Below are positions 13,188 through 21,833 of a stretch of 54,389 nucleotides of DNA, in pieces; position 1 is the first letter of the stretch; every line of letters begins with the position of its first letter. The notes under the pieces were generated by a model. The model saw only the letters and a program-made list of their open reading frames with translations. It did not search any database and was not told where the DNA came from. Origin of the DNA: a virus; the IMG/VR virus record IMGVR_UViG_3300044623_001268, positions 1-54,389 of that record; one strand, given 5' to 3'. The translations under genes and the position numbers were made by a program.

Positions 13188-13276
13188 TCACGAAATTTTT
13201 TTTGGGAAATTTTTTTTAGTCTATTTTAGAAGGCCTATGTTCACGAAATTTTTTTCTAGGAATTTTTTTTAGTCTA
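13188..13276 (+). repeat. Two-unit tandem repeat
   Basis: TTCACGAAATTTTTTT followed by a short variable part and AATTTTTTTTAGTCTA, repeated with a period of about 52 nt. Confidence 0.75.
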
Positions 13277-13286
13277 ATATATAGAC

Positions 13287-13375
13287 ACCCCTTTTTTAAA
13301 AAAATTATTTCCCAGATTTTTTGACTTCATTTTGCAAGCACCCTCTTTTTTAAAAAAATTATTTTCCAGAATTTT
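13287..13375 (+). repeat. Two-unit tandem repeat (CACCC...CCAGA)
   Basis: CACCC(T/C)CTTTTTTAAAAAAATTATTT(T)CCAGA repeated with a period of about 52 nt; a related TTAAAAAATCATTTTCCAGGATTT lies at 13830. Confidence 0.7.
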
Positions 13376-13384
13376 GGGGCAAAA

Positions 13385-13415
13385 AAAAGAGGACCTACAT
13401 TAAGTCCTCTTATTA
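13385..13415 (-). terminator. Terminator of 13432 operon
   Basis: AAGAGGAC / GTCCTCTT stem; on the minus strand followed by T8. Confidence 0.85.
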
Positions 13416-13431
13416 ATTTTATCTTTATATT

Positions 13432-13806
13432 TTAAGTGTAGTTTATTCTATATTTAGTAACTATGTTATTACCGTATTTATTTTGCGTAATTAAGGTTGC
13501 CATTTCGTGGTCTATAACATTTTTATCATATAACCCCCATACATTATGTGATTTTTGGGTTATTTTATAACCTTTAATTAATTCGTATGGATGTAAATCT
13601 AAAATTTCATATCCACCCCTAACTTCTTTTGCTATATGTTCTATTGGTTGTTGTCTGTCCACAAGTCTATCTAGTGGGCTTTCAAGTTTAGCTAATTCAT
13701 CATTAGTCATTAAACTTTCGTTTATCATTTTTTTTGTTTCCAAATATCTTTGTTCAGCCAATAAATTAGCTTTTGCTATATTTTCTGTTTTATCAAATCT
13801 TCTCAT
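13432..13806 (-). CDS. Hypothetical protein, 124 aa
   Basis: N-terminal half helical and charged (KTENIAKANLLAEQRYLETKKMINESLMTNDELAK), C-terminal half mixed. No domain recognised. Its first residues resemble the helical leader seen in several late proteins of this phage. It follows the 13854 gene on the same strand with a 47-nt gap that contains a copy of the CCAGGATTT motif of the junction repeats. Confidence 0.65.
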   Translation of the reverse strand: MRRFDKTENIAKANLLAEQRYLETKKMINESLMTNDELAKLESPLDRLVDRQQPIEHIAKEVRGGYEILDLHPYELIKGYKITQKSHNVWGLYDKNVIDHEMATLITQNKYGNNIVTKYRINYT

Positions 13807-13853
13807 TATAGTATTTTTAATATAAATATATTAAAAAATCATTTTCCAGGATT

Positions 13854-14102
13854 TCACATATTAAAATTTAATCCATGATTAGATAGCATTTCTCTTATGA
13901 GTTCTCTATATCTTTCGGCCATAGCGTATTCAACACTACAAGCTGTTTGGTTATGATTTATATTTGACACATCATATTTTATTGTCTTTCTAAGTTCTTG
14001 GTCTAGGTCCCACATTGCAGCTTCCCATTTCCAACCGTTTATTGCTGAGTTTATTTCAGTTTGTTCTTCAACTGAATCGAATTCTAGTATTACTTTTGCC
14101 AT
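13854..14102 (-). CDS. Conserved small phage protein (AKVILEFDS family)
   Basis: 82 residues from the internal ATG at 14102 (MAKVILEFDSVEEQTEINSAINGWKWEAAMWDLDQELRKTIKY); an ATG 7 codons upstream precedes a low-complexity TATATA run and is less likely. The FDSVEE...GWKWEAAMWDLDQ.LR pattern resembles small proteins common in T4-like phages. No function known to me. Confidence 0.7.
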   Translation of the reverse strand: MAKVILEFDSVEEQTEINSAINGWKWEAAMWDLDQELRKTIKYDVSNINHNQTACSVEYAMAERYRELIREMLSNHGLNFNM

Positions 14103-14156
14103 ATATATATATATTTTTTTCAAATATACAAATAAAAATTTAAAATGTCAATAAAA

Positions 14157-14185
14157 TAAAAAGGACTCGTTATGAGTCCTTTTTA
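14157..14185 (-). terminator. Terminator of 14205 gene
   Basis: AAAAAGGACTC / GAGTCCTTTTT stem, symmetrical. Confidence 0.85.
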
Positions 14186-14204
14186 TTTGTGTTTGTTTGT
14201 TTGA

Positions 14205-15695
14205 TTAAATTAATCTTAGAACTTTTCTAATAAGTCTTTCATGAAGTTCTTGTATGTTGGCATTGTTTGTAATTTCTTGGTATTGTTTTTCCACTCCCAG
14301 AACTTTAGCAACATCAATTGCTGTTATGTGTTTTCCTTGTGGTAACACTTCATCAATTTCGGTTAATTGTTTATTATCTTTTATATTAACGTTTACATAA
14401 TCTACAACTTGGTCAACACTTTTCGCTATGGTATTAAATACTTTTTCCATATTGTTTTTATTATTACTTAAAAGTGTAGCCATATCTATTTGTGTTATTT
14501 TGAAGTCGATATTAAAGGCGTACATAAACATCCATGCAGCGATTTCAGTTTGTTGACCTTTGACAGAGTTATCTTCACCACCCACGTGTAGTTTAGAAAC
14601 CAAGTTACCTTTATCTTTTATGTATTGTCCATGTAGAATTTCGCCAAAGATATTTTTTGCCAATCCCATTGTAATTCGTGCATCATTACCAGCATTTTGT
14701 GGTACGTTGATATTTGCTACGTTTGGTGTTGGGTTGTTTACTGTTATACCTAAATCTTCAGCGTATGCAAGAAGTCCTTTGTATATTGGTTTTATTTCAT
14801 CAGATACAATATTTGATGTATCCGTATCGATATTCATTTTTGATGAAGCTGCTTGTGCTTTTTCGATGTAGTCTTCAGTTCCTTCTATTTGAGTTGTATC
14901 AGAAACATCATAGTGACCTACCAAATAGAAACCACCACCAGTTGTTGGTTGGCTGGTTAGAACATCTTTTTTAAGTCTCATTTTTTCGTTAGGGTTTAAA
15001 TCTCTAACAGATGTTTTACCAACAGAAGCTAAAAAGTCTTTTTGTGCTTGACCAGAGCCACCTCTAAAACCACCACTTCTTGGTTTCCAAACAAATATTG
15101 GTTTGGCACCTTCGTTTACTGTTCTATTATAAGCAGTTTTCCAATCTTTTGCAGAGTTAACGATTGTAGCGTTTGGTCTTTGAACTTTGATAAGCATAAC
15201 ATTGGCCAAAGAGTATGGATAACCTTGGGCTGCTTTAAAATCAATAAGTGCACCCATTTTGCTTTTAAAGTCTTCATCAGAATCTATGTTTATAAGCATT
15301 TCTTTAAAACTCTTCATTTTATCAGCAATTGCGTTAGCTTCTTCAGATGTTGCAACAACTTCAGATTCAGATTCTACTGGAGTATAGTCTTCTATTTGAT
15401 TTATCAAATCATCAATTTGAAGTGTATATTTATAGAAATTGTTTACTCTATTGATAAGTGGTTGTATTTTTGTATCGATAGTTTCTTGTGGGTTATTTTT
15501 ATCAGCGAACCAATACCACATTTTAGCTTTTCCATCCCAATAACCATTATACTTATCTCTAAGATTATCTATCTTATGTAAATCAAACGTATTTCCTTTT
15601 AAATAAAAAATAGGTGATTTAATACCTTTTTTATTGGTAAAGGTGCCTTTAAGTATTTTAAAGTCTTCTTGTGACTCTAATAATAAATTTTTCAT
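14205..15695 (-). CDS. ArdC-like protein with degenerate zincin motif
   Basis: 496 residues from ATG 15695, just after a late-type promoter; upstream in-frame codons are ignored. Residues 20-65 resemble small domains that precede polyvalent phage proteins (LRDKYNGYWDGKAKMWYWF). Residues about 150-275 resemble the ArdC N-terminal ssDNA-binding domain (YPYSLANVMLIKVQRPNAT, then W186 and GAKPIFVWKP). Residues 300-400 look like the ArdC metallopeptidase half, but the HExxH site reads GEILH (351-355), so the first zinc-binding His is missing, while QTEIAAW (E384) may be the third ligand position. ArdC proteins block restriction enzymes during DNA entry; here the role is inferred. Confidence 0.55.
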   Translation of the reverse strand: MKNLLLESQEDFKILKGTFTNKKGIKSPIFYLKGNTFDLHKIDNLRDKYNGYWDGKAKMWYWFADKNNPQETIDTKIQPLINRVNNFYKYTLQIDDLINQIEDYTPVESESEVVATSEEANAIADKMKSFKEMLINIDSDEDFKSKMGALIDFKAAQGYPYSLANVMLIKVQRPNATIVNSAKDWKTAYNRTVNEGAKPIFVWKPRSGGFRGGSGQAQKDFLASVGKTSVRDLNPNEKMRLKKDVLTSQPTTGGGFYLVGHYDVSDTTQIEGTEDYIEKAQAASSKMNIDTDTSNIVSDEIKPIYKGLLAYAEDLGITVNNPTPNVANINVPQNAGNDARITMGLAKNIFGEILHGQYIKDKGNLVSKLHVGGEDNSVKGQQTEIAAWMFMYAFNIDFKITQIDMATLLSNNKNNMEKVFNTIAKSVDQVVDYVNVNIKDNKQLTEIDEVLPQGKHITAIDVAKVLGVEKQYQEITNNANIQELHERLIRKVLRLI

Positions 15696-15710
15696 AGTTA
15701 AGTATTTAAT

Positions 15711-15719
15711 TATAAATAT
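15711..15719 (-). promoter_or_regulatory. Late-type box for 14205 gene
   Basis: ATATTTATA on the minus strand, 16 nt before the start codon. Confidence 0.55.
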
Positions 15720-15740
15720 GATATTTTGACAAAAAAACAT

Positions 15741-15750
15741 TATATTTATA
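15741..15750 (+). promoter_or_regulatory. Late-type box for 15765 gene
   Basis: TATATTTATA 15 nt before ATG 15765; divergent with the box at 15711. Confidence 0.6.
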
Positions 15751-15764
15751 AGTAAATCTAAAAT

Positions 15765-17129
15765 ATGGAACATAGATTAAAGAAAAAAATACTAGAAGTA
15801 TTGTTATCAGAAAAGGATAATAGACGTATATTAATTGATAAAGAAGGTGTTTCTGAAGACGTAGCAAATTGGGCTCATAATTTATCTGACAAGATGTCTA
15901 TTTGGATAGTTAAATCGTTGAAAGATAAATATAATAATGAAATGAATGGGGTTAGTCCAGACAATAGGGTTAGTCTTGAAGATTATTACCCTAGTTTTAC
16001 TAGTGACTATCAAGATATTTTGTCTTTGATAAAGAAACAAAATAGACCTCAAATTGATGTCAAATCATTAAGTTTGGACCAAGCGATGGATTTGGTTGGT
16101 AAGTATAATTATATAGAGGCGTGGTTGAATGACCCAGCATCACCAGTTCAAGCACAACATGGTCAAGGTTTTTTACAAAACAAATCATGGGATGAAGCGG
16201 TGGCGATGGCTGATGAGTGGCATCAATCATTGACGGCTGGTGGTAGTGTTGAGGATTTGTTGGATGAGAAAGATGAGATTATACATACATTTGCTGATGG
16301 TTTCATGTGGGTATTAAGAAAATCCAATACATGTCCTAAATCGAGAGAGAGTATGGGTCATTGTGCAACAGCTACAAATACTAGTATGTATTTACTTAGG
16401 TTGGTAAAAGATAGTTCTGAATTCATTACAGTAGATTGGGACCCTCAAGGAAAATTTTCTGTTCAAATAAAAGGGTTAAATAATAAAAAACCAATTTCAA
16501 AGTATCACCCTTATTTGGTATGGTTGATAAAAGATTGGGGTGGAATTGAGAGGTTAAAAACCAATACTGGTTATTTACCTAACACAAATTTCCAATTGGG
16601 TGAATTGGACCCAGATGTTGCTGCTGAAATCATTGGCAAGAATCCAACGATTATGAGTGTTCCTAATATATTGGAATACACACCTACACAAAACAAAGCA
16701 AAATTAATTGCAAATTTATTCAAGTATGATTCATTTGTAAATAAATTAATACCTAATGGTTTTGCTAATTTCTTCAATATGGTTGAAAACAAAAATATGG
16801 TAATTGGTGCTATATTGAAGAATCCTACATTTTTGGTTACTATGAATAAATACAAAGGTTATTTAACTGATACACTTGAGAGAATGATAAACGCAACAGA
16901 TAGAAAAGATGATTTGATTGATGCGTTGTTAAAGCGTGATGGTTTAATCGATATGTTAGATGGAGAAGGTGAAGATTTATTGGTTTATAATCATAGCAAC
17001 AAAGATTATGTCAGAGATATGTTAATGCAAGGTGAGATGATGGGTGACGATGATGAGGAAGGAATGTATGAATCAAAAAGATTAAGAGAATTTATTGTCA
17101 CACAATTACGAAAAAGACTTATAAAATAA
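15765..17129 (+). CDS. Large phage protein with MGHC (PcfJ-like) core
   Basis: 454 residues. The N-terminus is a helical ESK-type leader. The conserved core spans about 168-260: DEKDEIIHTFADGFMWVL, then SRESMGHCATATN (GHC at 198-200), LLRLV, and VQIKGLNNKKPISKYHP. The order 'HC, small beta strands, Q-I-x-G-x-N-x-P' matches the layout of PcfJ-like proteins, though similarity is weak. The C-terminal 200 residues are helical and acidic near the end (MMGDDDEEGMYESKRLREFIVTQLRKRL). Late-type promoter; probably a virion or late host-modifying protein. Confidence 0.6.
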   Translation: MEHRLKKKILEVLLSEKDNRRILIDKEGVSEDVANWAHNLSDKMSIWIVKSLKDKYNNEMNGVSPDNRVSLEDYYPSFTSDYQDILSLIKKQNRPQIDVKSLSLDQAMDLVGKYNYIEAWLNDPASPVQAQHGQGFLQNKSWDEAVAMADEWHQSLTAGGSVEDLLDEKDEIIHTFADGFMWVLRKSNTCPKSRESMGHCATATNTSMYLLRLVKDSSEFITVDWDPQGKFSVQIKGLNNKKPISKYHPYLVWLIKDWGGIERLKTNTGYLPNTNFQLGELDPDVAAEIIGKNPTIMSVPNILEYTPTQNKAKLIANLFKYDSFVNKLIPNGFANFFNMVENKNMVIGAILKNPTFLVTMNKYKGYLTDTLERMINATDRKDDLIDALLKRDGLIDMLDGEGEDLLVYNHSNKDYVRDMLMQGEMMGDDDEEGMYESKRLREFIVTQLRKRLIK

Positions 17130-17164
17130 GAATCATTAAATTTAACGCTTGCATGTATTGATAG

Positions 17165-17174
17165 ATATTTATTA
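17165..17174 (+). promoter_or_regulatory. Late-type box for 17192 gene
   Basis: ATATTTATTA 17 nt before ATG 17192. Confidence 0.5.
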
Positions 17175-17191
17175 ATATATGTAAGCGTTTT

Positions 17192-17671
17192 ATGGTAAAC
17201 AAAGATTTATACTTGCGATTAATAGTTGTCATTATGGCAATGTTGCAACCCGTAATAATTTTATGGGTATGTGGTTTTGACATACCTTCTATTTCATCTT
17301 CTTGGCAAACTATTCTTCAACCTCTTTATATAATAACAAATGCGATGACTAGTTTTTTCTTTTTTGGAATTAACAAATGGAGGATACCAGCTATTTTACT
17401 TCTTATGCTTACGGCTTTTTCTGTAGATTTCACACCTATATTTCATAACATTATTGCTGGTATTTTCTTTTTATCATGTGTTTATCCTTTATCTCATATA
17501 AGAAGATTAAAACACTATGTTCCCTTATATTTTATGTCGATATTTATTTGGTTTTGTTTTGGGTTGTTTTGGTTTGAGACATGGGGTATTTATGTTTTAT
17601 GTATATATCATTTGAATTTGATATGGTATAGAATAAAAATAGAAAAAAGTTGCAATAATAAAAATAAATAA
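17192..17671 (+). CDS. Multi-pass membrane protein
   Basis: 159 residues with about five hydrophobic segments (roughly 8-28, 41-62, 66-80, 82-100, 112-145), and basic ends (IKIEKSCNNKNK at the C-terminus). Composition of an inner-membrane protein; no family recognised. Holin function is possible for a late membrane protein but the size and topology are not diagnostic. The promoter of the next gene overlaps its end. Confidence 0.65.
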   Translation: MVNKDLYLRLIVVIMAMLQPVIILWVCGFDIPSISSSWQTILQPLYIITNAMTSFFFFGINKWRIPAILLLMLTAFSVDFTPIFHNIIAGIFFLSCVYPLSHIRRLKHYVPLYFMSIFIWFCFGLFWFETWGIYVLCIYHLNLIWYRIKIEKSCNNKNK

Positions 17672-17680
17672 GTATTTTTG
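17649..17680 (+). promoter_or_regulatory. Promoter for 17710 gene
   Basis: TTG, 20 nt, TATTTTTG. Confidence 0.6.
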
Positions 17681-17709
17681 TAACATGATTTTATTATAAA
17701 AATTTAGAT

Positions 17710-18348
17710 ATGGAACAAATAGAAATAAAAGAATACGGATTAAGATTCATTATAGACAAAGATGTTAGGCTTCGTGTTGGTTCAAGTGTTGCTTTGGTGG
17801 ATAAACCACCAATTACTGCAAACGATTTTTATTGGATAGAATCAGTAATACTTGAACCTTTTGGTTTAATGTATACTGTTTATGGTTTAGAGAAACCTTT
17901 ACATGCATGTGAATTATATCCATTATTACCAGTTCTAGTATCTGATGATGTTTTGGATTATCATGATAAGTTTTATCATGAGGGAAACATATATGAATGT
18001 TCTGAATTAAAATTGGATGATGATTTAAACATGTGGGTTGTATCAAACGAAAACCAAGAGTCTTTTATTGAGTCGAGTGTTGAAAAGGTTGTTGTAACAC
18101 CAGAAATGTTTGGGTGGTTATACAATGAGGGACCGCCTCATGACCATAATATGAATTGGGGCGATTCTCGTTATTTGGAGGGTTATATTCAGTCGTGTCT
18201 TATTCCTAGTGTAAAAAATGGTTTTAAAATGTCTGTTATGGTTACAGAAATTAGTGAGTTTAACCATATTCCTACATTACATGAGGGTAAAATTATAATT
18301 GATGCGTACAATTTATTAAGAAAATCTAGCATTGTTACAATTTTTTAA
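17710..18348 (+). CDS. Hypothetical protein, 212 aa
   Basis: Beta-rich first half (EIKEYGLRFIIDKDVRLRVGSSVALVDKPPITANDFYWIESV), acidic middle, and a C-terminal half with HDHNMNWGDSRYLEGYI. No catalytic signature recognised. It has its own host-type promoter rather than a late box. Confidence 0.65.
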   Translation: MEQIEIKEYGLRFIIDKDVRLRVGSSVALVDKPPITANDFYWIESVILEPFGLMYTVYGLEKPLHACELYPLLPVLVSDDVLDYHDKFYHEGNIYECSELKLDDDLNMWVVSNENQESFIESSVEKVVVTPEMFGWLYNEGPPHDHNMNWGDSRYLEGYIQSCLIPSVKNGFKMSVMVTEISEFNHIPTLHEGKIIIDAYNLLRKSSIVTIF

Positions 18349-18356
18349 TCAAAAAA

Positions 18357-18388
18357 TTTGGTAGATTGGAAAATTATTACTAATTTTG
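18357..18388 (+). promoter_or_regulatory. Promoter for 18410 gene
   Basis: TTTG, 20 nt, TAATTTTG. Confidence 0.7.
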
Positions 18389-18409
18389 TCTTATTAAACT
18401 AAAAATGTT

Positions 18410-19624
18410 ATGACAAAAAAGAAAACAGAAGTTAAAGAAGAATGTAAATTAACGGTGCTTAATGAAACTAAAAGTGATAGTATCGCTAAATTAAGAGAGA
18501 TTTACGAACAAGATAGACAAAAAGCCAAAGTTATTTTTGATAACAATAAAACCAACCATGTTTATATGGAAAGCAGACTATGTTTGTTTGAATATCCCAA
18601 CGGTGATTTTAGAATAGTATCATTAGCCAGAAAGTTTGGTATGTCAGTAAATGCTGTTTTTTATAGCAGAGAATCTAACAATTGGGCCATATCTTATAAA
18701 CACAAAACTAAATCTTTTTATTTTATTGATGGAATGAAAAGGGTTAAAGTTTTAACTATGAACATTTTAAATGGTTATTGTCCTAATACTAATGATGTGG
18801 TTTATGAGTTTTTGTTGAAGAAATTCGGATGGTTAAGAAACATAATTGAGAGTGCGAATGGTGGTTCGTTGTCTTTTGCCACTATAATCAGACACAAATT
18901 ATACAATGAAAGGGAGATTTTAAAACATGTTTATAAGTGTCCTTATCCAGTGGCGAAGATGTTATCAGATAATCGTGGTGATTATAGTCCATGGGATTTT
19001 GTAAAAGTTTGGAAGGAGCAGAAAAAAGTATTATTGAATATTGAGAATTTAAAACCAGAATTTTTAAAATCACCTTATTTTATTGATACAACAAAGATGG
19101 CATCTAGTTTGGGTAAAAAGGTAAATTGTTCTTGGGGTTTAAATCGATTAAAGCAAGAACATGACTTGTATTCAAAAGAGATTGTAAAAATTATCTTAGA
19201 GTTTGAGGAAATTAACTATTTGAACATAAAAAAAGTATATAAAGATTTTGCTAAATTCAGTGGGTTTGAATTATTAAAAACCAACCATGAATTGATTGCT
19301 GAAGGTAAAACGATGCATCATTGTGTTGGAACTTATTCATCATCTGTAAATAGTGGTGCGTGTGCCATTTACAGATATAAAGGTCATACATTGGATTTAA
19401 GACATACAAGAACTTATGTATTTAAATCTGAGAATGAAGATTTAAAGAAAAGATTAACAATAAATCAGTTTATGGGGTATAACAATGCATATGCATCCAA
19501 CGAATTAAGAGATGAAGTTCAGTTATTATTAGATGTATTCAATTCCAATATAATTGATTACACGACTGAAGATGATGTTGAGTGGTATGAGAATATAAAC
19601 CAAGATAACGATTTACCATTTTAA
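18410..19624 (+). CDS. PcfJ-like protein
   Basis: 404 residues. The C-terminal third has the PcfJ-like signature: HELIAEGKTMHHCVGTYSSSV (HHCVG at 303-307), a short ACAIYRYKGH strand, then LTINQFMGYNNAYAS in the position of the usual Q-x-x-G-x-N. The N-terminal two-thirds are helical with aromatic residues (NWAISYKHKTKSFYFID). PcfJ was named in conjugative plasmids and relatives occur in phages; its activity is not established. It has a host-type promoter and converges on the 19641 gene through a shared terminator. Confidence 0.75.
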   Translation: MTKKKTEVKEECKLTVLNETKSDSIAKLREIYEQDRQKAKVIFDNNKTNHVYMESRLCLFEYPNGDFRIVSLARKFGMSVNAVFYSRESNNWAISYKHKTKSFYFIDGMKRVKVLTMNILNGYCPNTNDVVYEFLLKKFGWLRNIIESANGGSLSFATIIRHKLYNEREILKHVYKCPYPVAKMLSDNRGDYSPWDFVKVWKEQKKVLLNIENLKPEFLKSPYFIDTTKMASSLGKKVNCSWGLNRLKQEHDLYSKEIVKIILEFEEINYLNIKKVYKDFAKFSGFELLKTNHELIAEGKTMHHCVGTYSSSVNSGACAIYRYKGHTLDLRHTRTYVFKSENEDLKKRLTINQFMGYNNAYASNELRDEVQLLLDVFNSNIIDYTTEDDVEWYENINQDNDLPF

Positions 19625-19627
19625 AAA

Positions 19628-19657
19628 ACAAAAGAGGGTTTTATAACCCTCTTTTTG
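19628..19657. terminator. Bidirectional terminator
   Basis: ACAAAAGAGGGTT / AACCCTCTTTTTGT stem between convergent genes; overlaps the last codons of the minus gene. Confidence 0.85.
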
Positions 19658-21263
19658 TTCGTTCTTCTTTTTTCTTTGCGGCTGCGGCAAGTCTTTGTTG
19701 TCTTAATTCTTCACCAGAAAGTTTATTTGGGTCAACAAGGTTTCTATCTTTTTCTACGTTTGCCGCCATTTCTTTTTCTTTATCTAGTTTACCAAATTTG
19801 TATTGGTTTTTATCGGCAGTTTTTTGTTGTGCTATATCGGCAGCGTTTCCATCAACGTAACCTATTTTATCTTTTAAATTATTTTCCACGAAGTCTAGTA
19901 TTAAATCACCATATATTAGGTAAGCTTTTATGTGTGCATCAGATGCTGGCGAGCCAGGTTTAGGTAACCCGAATGATATTGAAGTTGCACCGTTTTCTAG
20001 GCTAACACCTTGTGGTAACTCCATTGTAAATTCAACTTCTTCTTCAAATTCGTCTGAACCCAAACCACCTCTGGTTCTTGCTGGTTGAATATTTGGTGAT
20101 GTTGTATCTGGGTGTTCGATACCTCTACCAGCCATTATTTTAAATTCCATGTAATGTGGGTTTTCACCTCTCATACCTAAATCGTTTGCTCTAACTTGTC
20201 CAGCTGGTGCTGTGTAAGTAGAAACCTTTGAAACTCTACCATAGATATTTACAATAACCGCACCAACCCATTGACCGTCTTGAACGTTTTCAAAATAAGG
20301 GTCGTTACCATAAAGTTGTTTAGCTTTTGTAACTTTGAAAAGTGTTGTATAATAATCTCTTTTTGTTGCATATCTATCGTTGGCTTCTGGAATAAGTCTA
20401 AGAGATTCTTTTATAGTTTCTTTCACTGACATAAGTTTGTCATAAGCTTTGGCTTTGTAGCTATCTAGGATATCCATAAAAGGAGTTCTTCTAAGGGTTT
20501 TGAATACAAGATTTTCTATTGCATATTCACCACCTTTTTCCAGACCGCTTGTTCTATAGTTTTTGATTTTATCTTTAAGTTTTTGTACTTTATCGACAAC
20601 TGATTGCAATTTGTTTTCTTTATAGTCGTTTCTGATATCTTTAAGGTTATCGATAAATCTATCAGCTTTTTGTTTGATGACTTTTTTGTTCACTTTAAAT
20701 TCTTCTCTTTTTGCTTGAAGGACCCATTTGTCTTTCTTTACAGAATAAACAGCAGAAGCAACTAGCTTTGCTTTTATGTCTTGAACATAAAGTTCAACTG
20801 GATATTTGAATACTGTAATATCGTGTGCTTGATTCCAAAGTGCTTTTTGAGCATAGAAGAAATCTTCTTTGAATTTATCTTCTGCTTCTATTTGGCTAAA
20901 GTCTAGAACGATGTGTAAATCTATATCAGAATATTCTGACCAGTTAAAATTTGCAAGACTTCCAGTAAAGATAATATCTTTCATTTTAACTTCAGATGGT
21001 AGGTTAAGTTCTTTGAAGAAATCGTCAGCTATTTTAATTAGTTTTGTTCTAACGTTTGAATTTAGTTTATCGTTTTGCCAGATTTGTTTATTAAGTTCTG
21101 GTTTGACAGCAAAACTATTTAGCACGTCAGATGGTATTTTTATTTCTTTTGAAATATTGTCAGAAATACTATTTGCGATATCATCGATTTCATCTATGGG
21201 TTGTTTTGTTGATGGAACCGAATAGTTTTCTATATTAGAGTTTTCGTTTAAAAATAATTTCAT
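19641..21263 (-). CDS. Nucleotidyltransferase-domain protein
   Basis: 540 residues. Residues 96-120 hold the polymerase-beta-type nucleotidyltransferase signature: GS (101-102) then DID (113-115) in SDIDLHIVLDF; a third acid may be E157 or D162 in the strand YPVELYVQD. The first half is otherwise helical. Residues 300-420 are beta-rich with a GRGIEHPDTTSP segment, and the C-terminus is a basic coiled tail (LRQQRLAAAAKKKEERTKRGL). Such domains occur in T4-like phages; nucleotide transfer to RNA, protein or antibiotic are all possible. Late-type box upstream. Confidence 0.75.
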   Translation of the reverse strand: MKLFLNENSNIENYSVPSTKQPIDEIDDIANSISDNISKEIKIPSDVLNSFAVKPELNKQIWQNDKLNSNVRTKLIKIADDFFKELNLPSEVKMKDIIFTGSLANFNWSEYSDIDLHIVLDFSQIEAEDKFKEDFFYAQKALWNQAHDITVFKYPVELYVQDIKAKLVASAVYSVKKDKWVLQAKREEFKVNKKVIKQKADRFIDNLKDIRNDYKENKLQSVVDKVQKLKDKIKNYRTSGLEKGGEYAIENLVFKTLRRTPFMDILDSYKAKAYDKLMSVKETIKESLRLIPEANDRYATKRDYYTTLFKVTKAKQLYGNDPYFENVQDGQWVGAVIVNIYGRVSKVSTYTAPAGQVRANDLGMRGENPHYMEFKIMAGRGIEHPDTTSPNIQPARTRGGLGSDEFEEEVEFTMELPQGVSLENGATSISFGLPKPGSPASDAHIKAYLIYGDLILDFVENNLKDKIGYVDGNAADIAQQKTADKNQYKFGKLDKEKEMAANVEKDRNLVDPNKLSGEELRQQRLAAAAKKKEERTKRGL

Positions 21264-21277
21264 TGTTTAGATTTTTA

Positions 21278-21286
21278 TATAAATAT
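21278..21286 (-). promoter_or_regulatory. Late-type box for 19641 gene
   Basis: ATATTTATA on the minus strand, 15 nt before the start. Confidence 0.55.
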
Positions 21287-21305
21287 TCTTTTTTGTTGTT
21301 AAAGG

Positions 21306-21336
21306 TTTGATTTTCCTTAATTAATGTGTATATTTG
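21306..21336 (+). promoter_or_regulatory. Promoter for 21351 gene
   Basis: TTTG, 19 nt, TATATTTG. Confidence 0.65.
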
Positions 21337-21350
21337 TAAAAATAAATGTT

Positions 21351-21833
21351 ATGGACATAAACTGTATTATTAATTGGGATGCTTATCATAAAATGAAAGG
21401 TACTAAAATTATTATTAGAACTGAAGAACAATTAGAAGCTCATTTTAAATTTAGAATGCAGCAAAAGTTGATACTAGCGTTTTGTAAACCAGTTTCAGAA
21501 GAGAAATTTTATTTACACGAACATGATAAATGGCATTTTGTCAATGGTATACGTTACGATGACGAAGATATAAATTTCAAAGACAACTGGGATTTGCTTA
21601 TGTATGCTGTTGAATGTATAGAAGGAATGGGATATTTCAGTACTATTGAAAAGTTCAAAGAATCGAACACTCATAGAATGTGGTTCAATGAATGTGCAAC
21701 ATGGGCTGAGTATGGAAGTGGTGCCAGAGAAGAAACTAAAAAAGAAACAATATATGAAGCGGTGTTGGATTTCTGCAAAGTATATGTTGAAAAGAACAAA
21801 GAACAAATTATAAAAGATGGTAGAATATTATAA
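21351..21833 (+). CDS. Hypothetical protein, 160 aa
   Basis: Starts at ATG 21351 (MDINCIINWDAYHKMKGTK); an ATG 9 codons earlier overlaps the -7 box. Acidic, rich in Trp and Phe, with no recognised motif. Its 3' end overlaps the next gene by 17 nt, so the pair is co-translated. Confidence 0.65.
   Translation: MDINCIINWDAYHKMKGTKIIIRTEEQLEAHFKFRMQQKLILAFCKPVSEEKFYLHEHDKWHFVNGIRYDDEDINFKDNWDLLMYAVECIEGMGYFSTIEKFKESNTHRMWFNECATWAEYGSGAREETKKETIYEAVLDFCKVYVEKNKEQIIKDGRIL

Larger units (their letters stand above)
12883..13384. other. Non-coding junction with C-runs and tandem repeats
   Basis: About 500 nt without a gene at the strand switch. In order: two direct repeats of TTGTTAATAACTTT (12951 and 12968), a small hairpin CCTGG-cacgt-CCAGG (13093-13107), a C-rich block with six C-runs of 5-8 nt (13108-13156), then two copies of a TTCACGAAATTTTTTT...TTTTTTTTAGTCTA unit (about 13188-13223 and 13240-13276) and two copies of a TTTTTTAAAAAAATTATTT-CCAGA unit (13294 and 13348). 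Such features are compatible with a replication origin or a regulatory or packaging locus; the function is unproven. Confidence 0.55.

Noticed and set aside
15042-15581. 179-codon plus-strand frame opposite the ArdC-like gene
   Set aside because: Hydrophobic, Cys/Phe-rich product without start context; antisense shadow of a well-supported gene.
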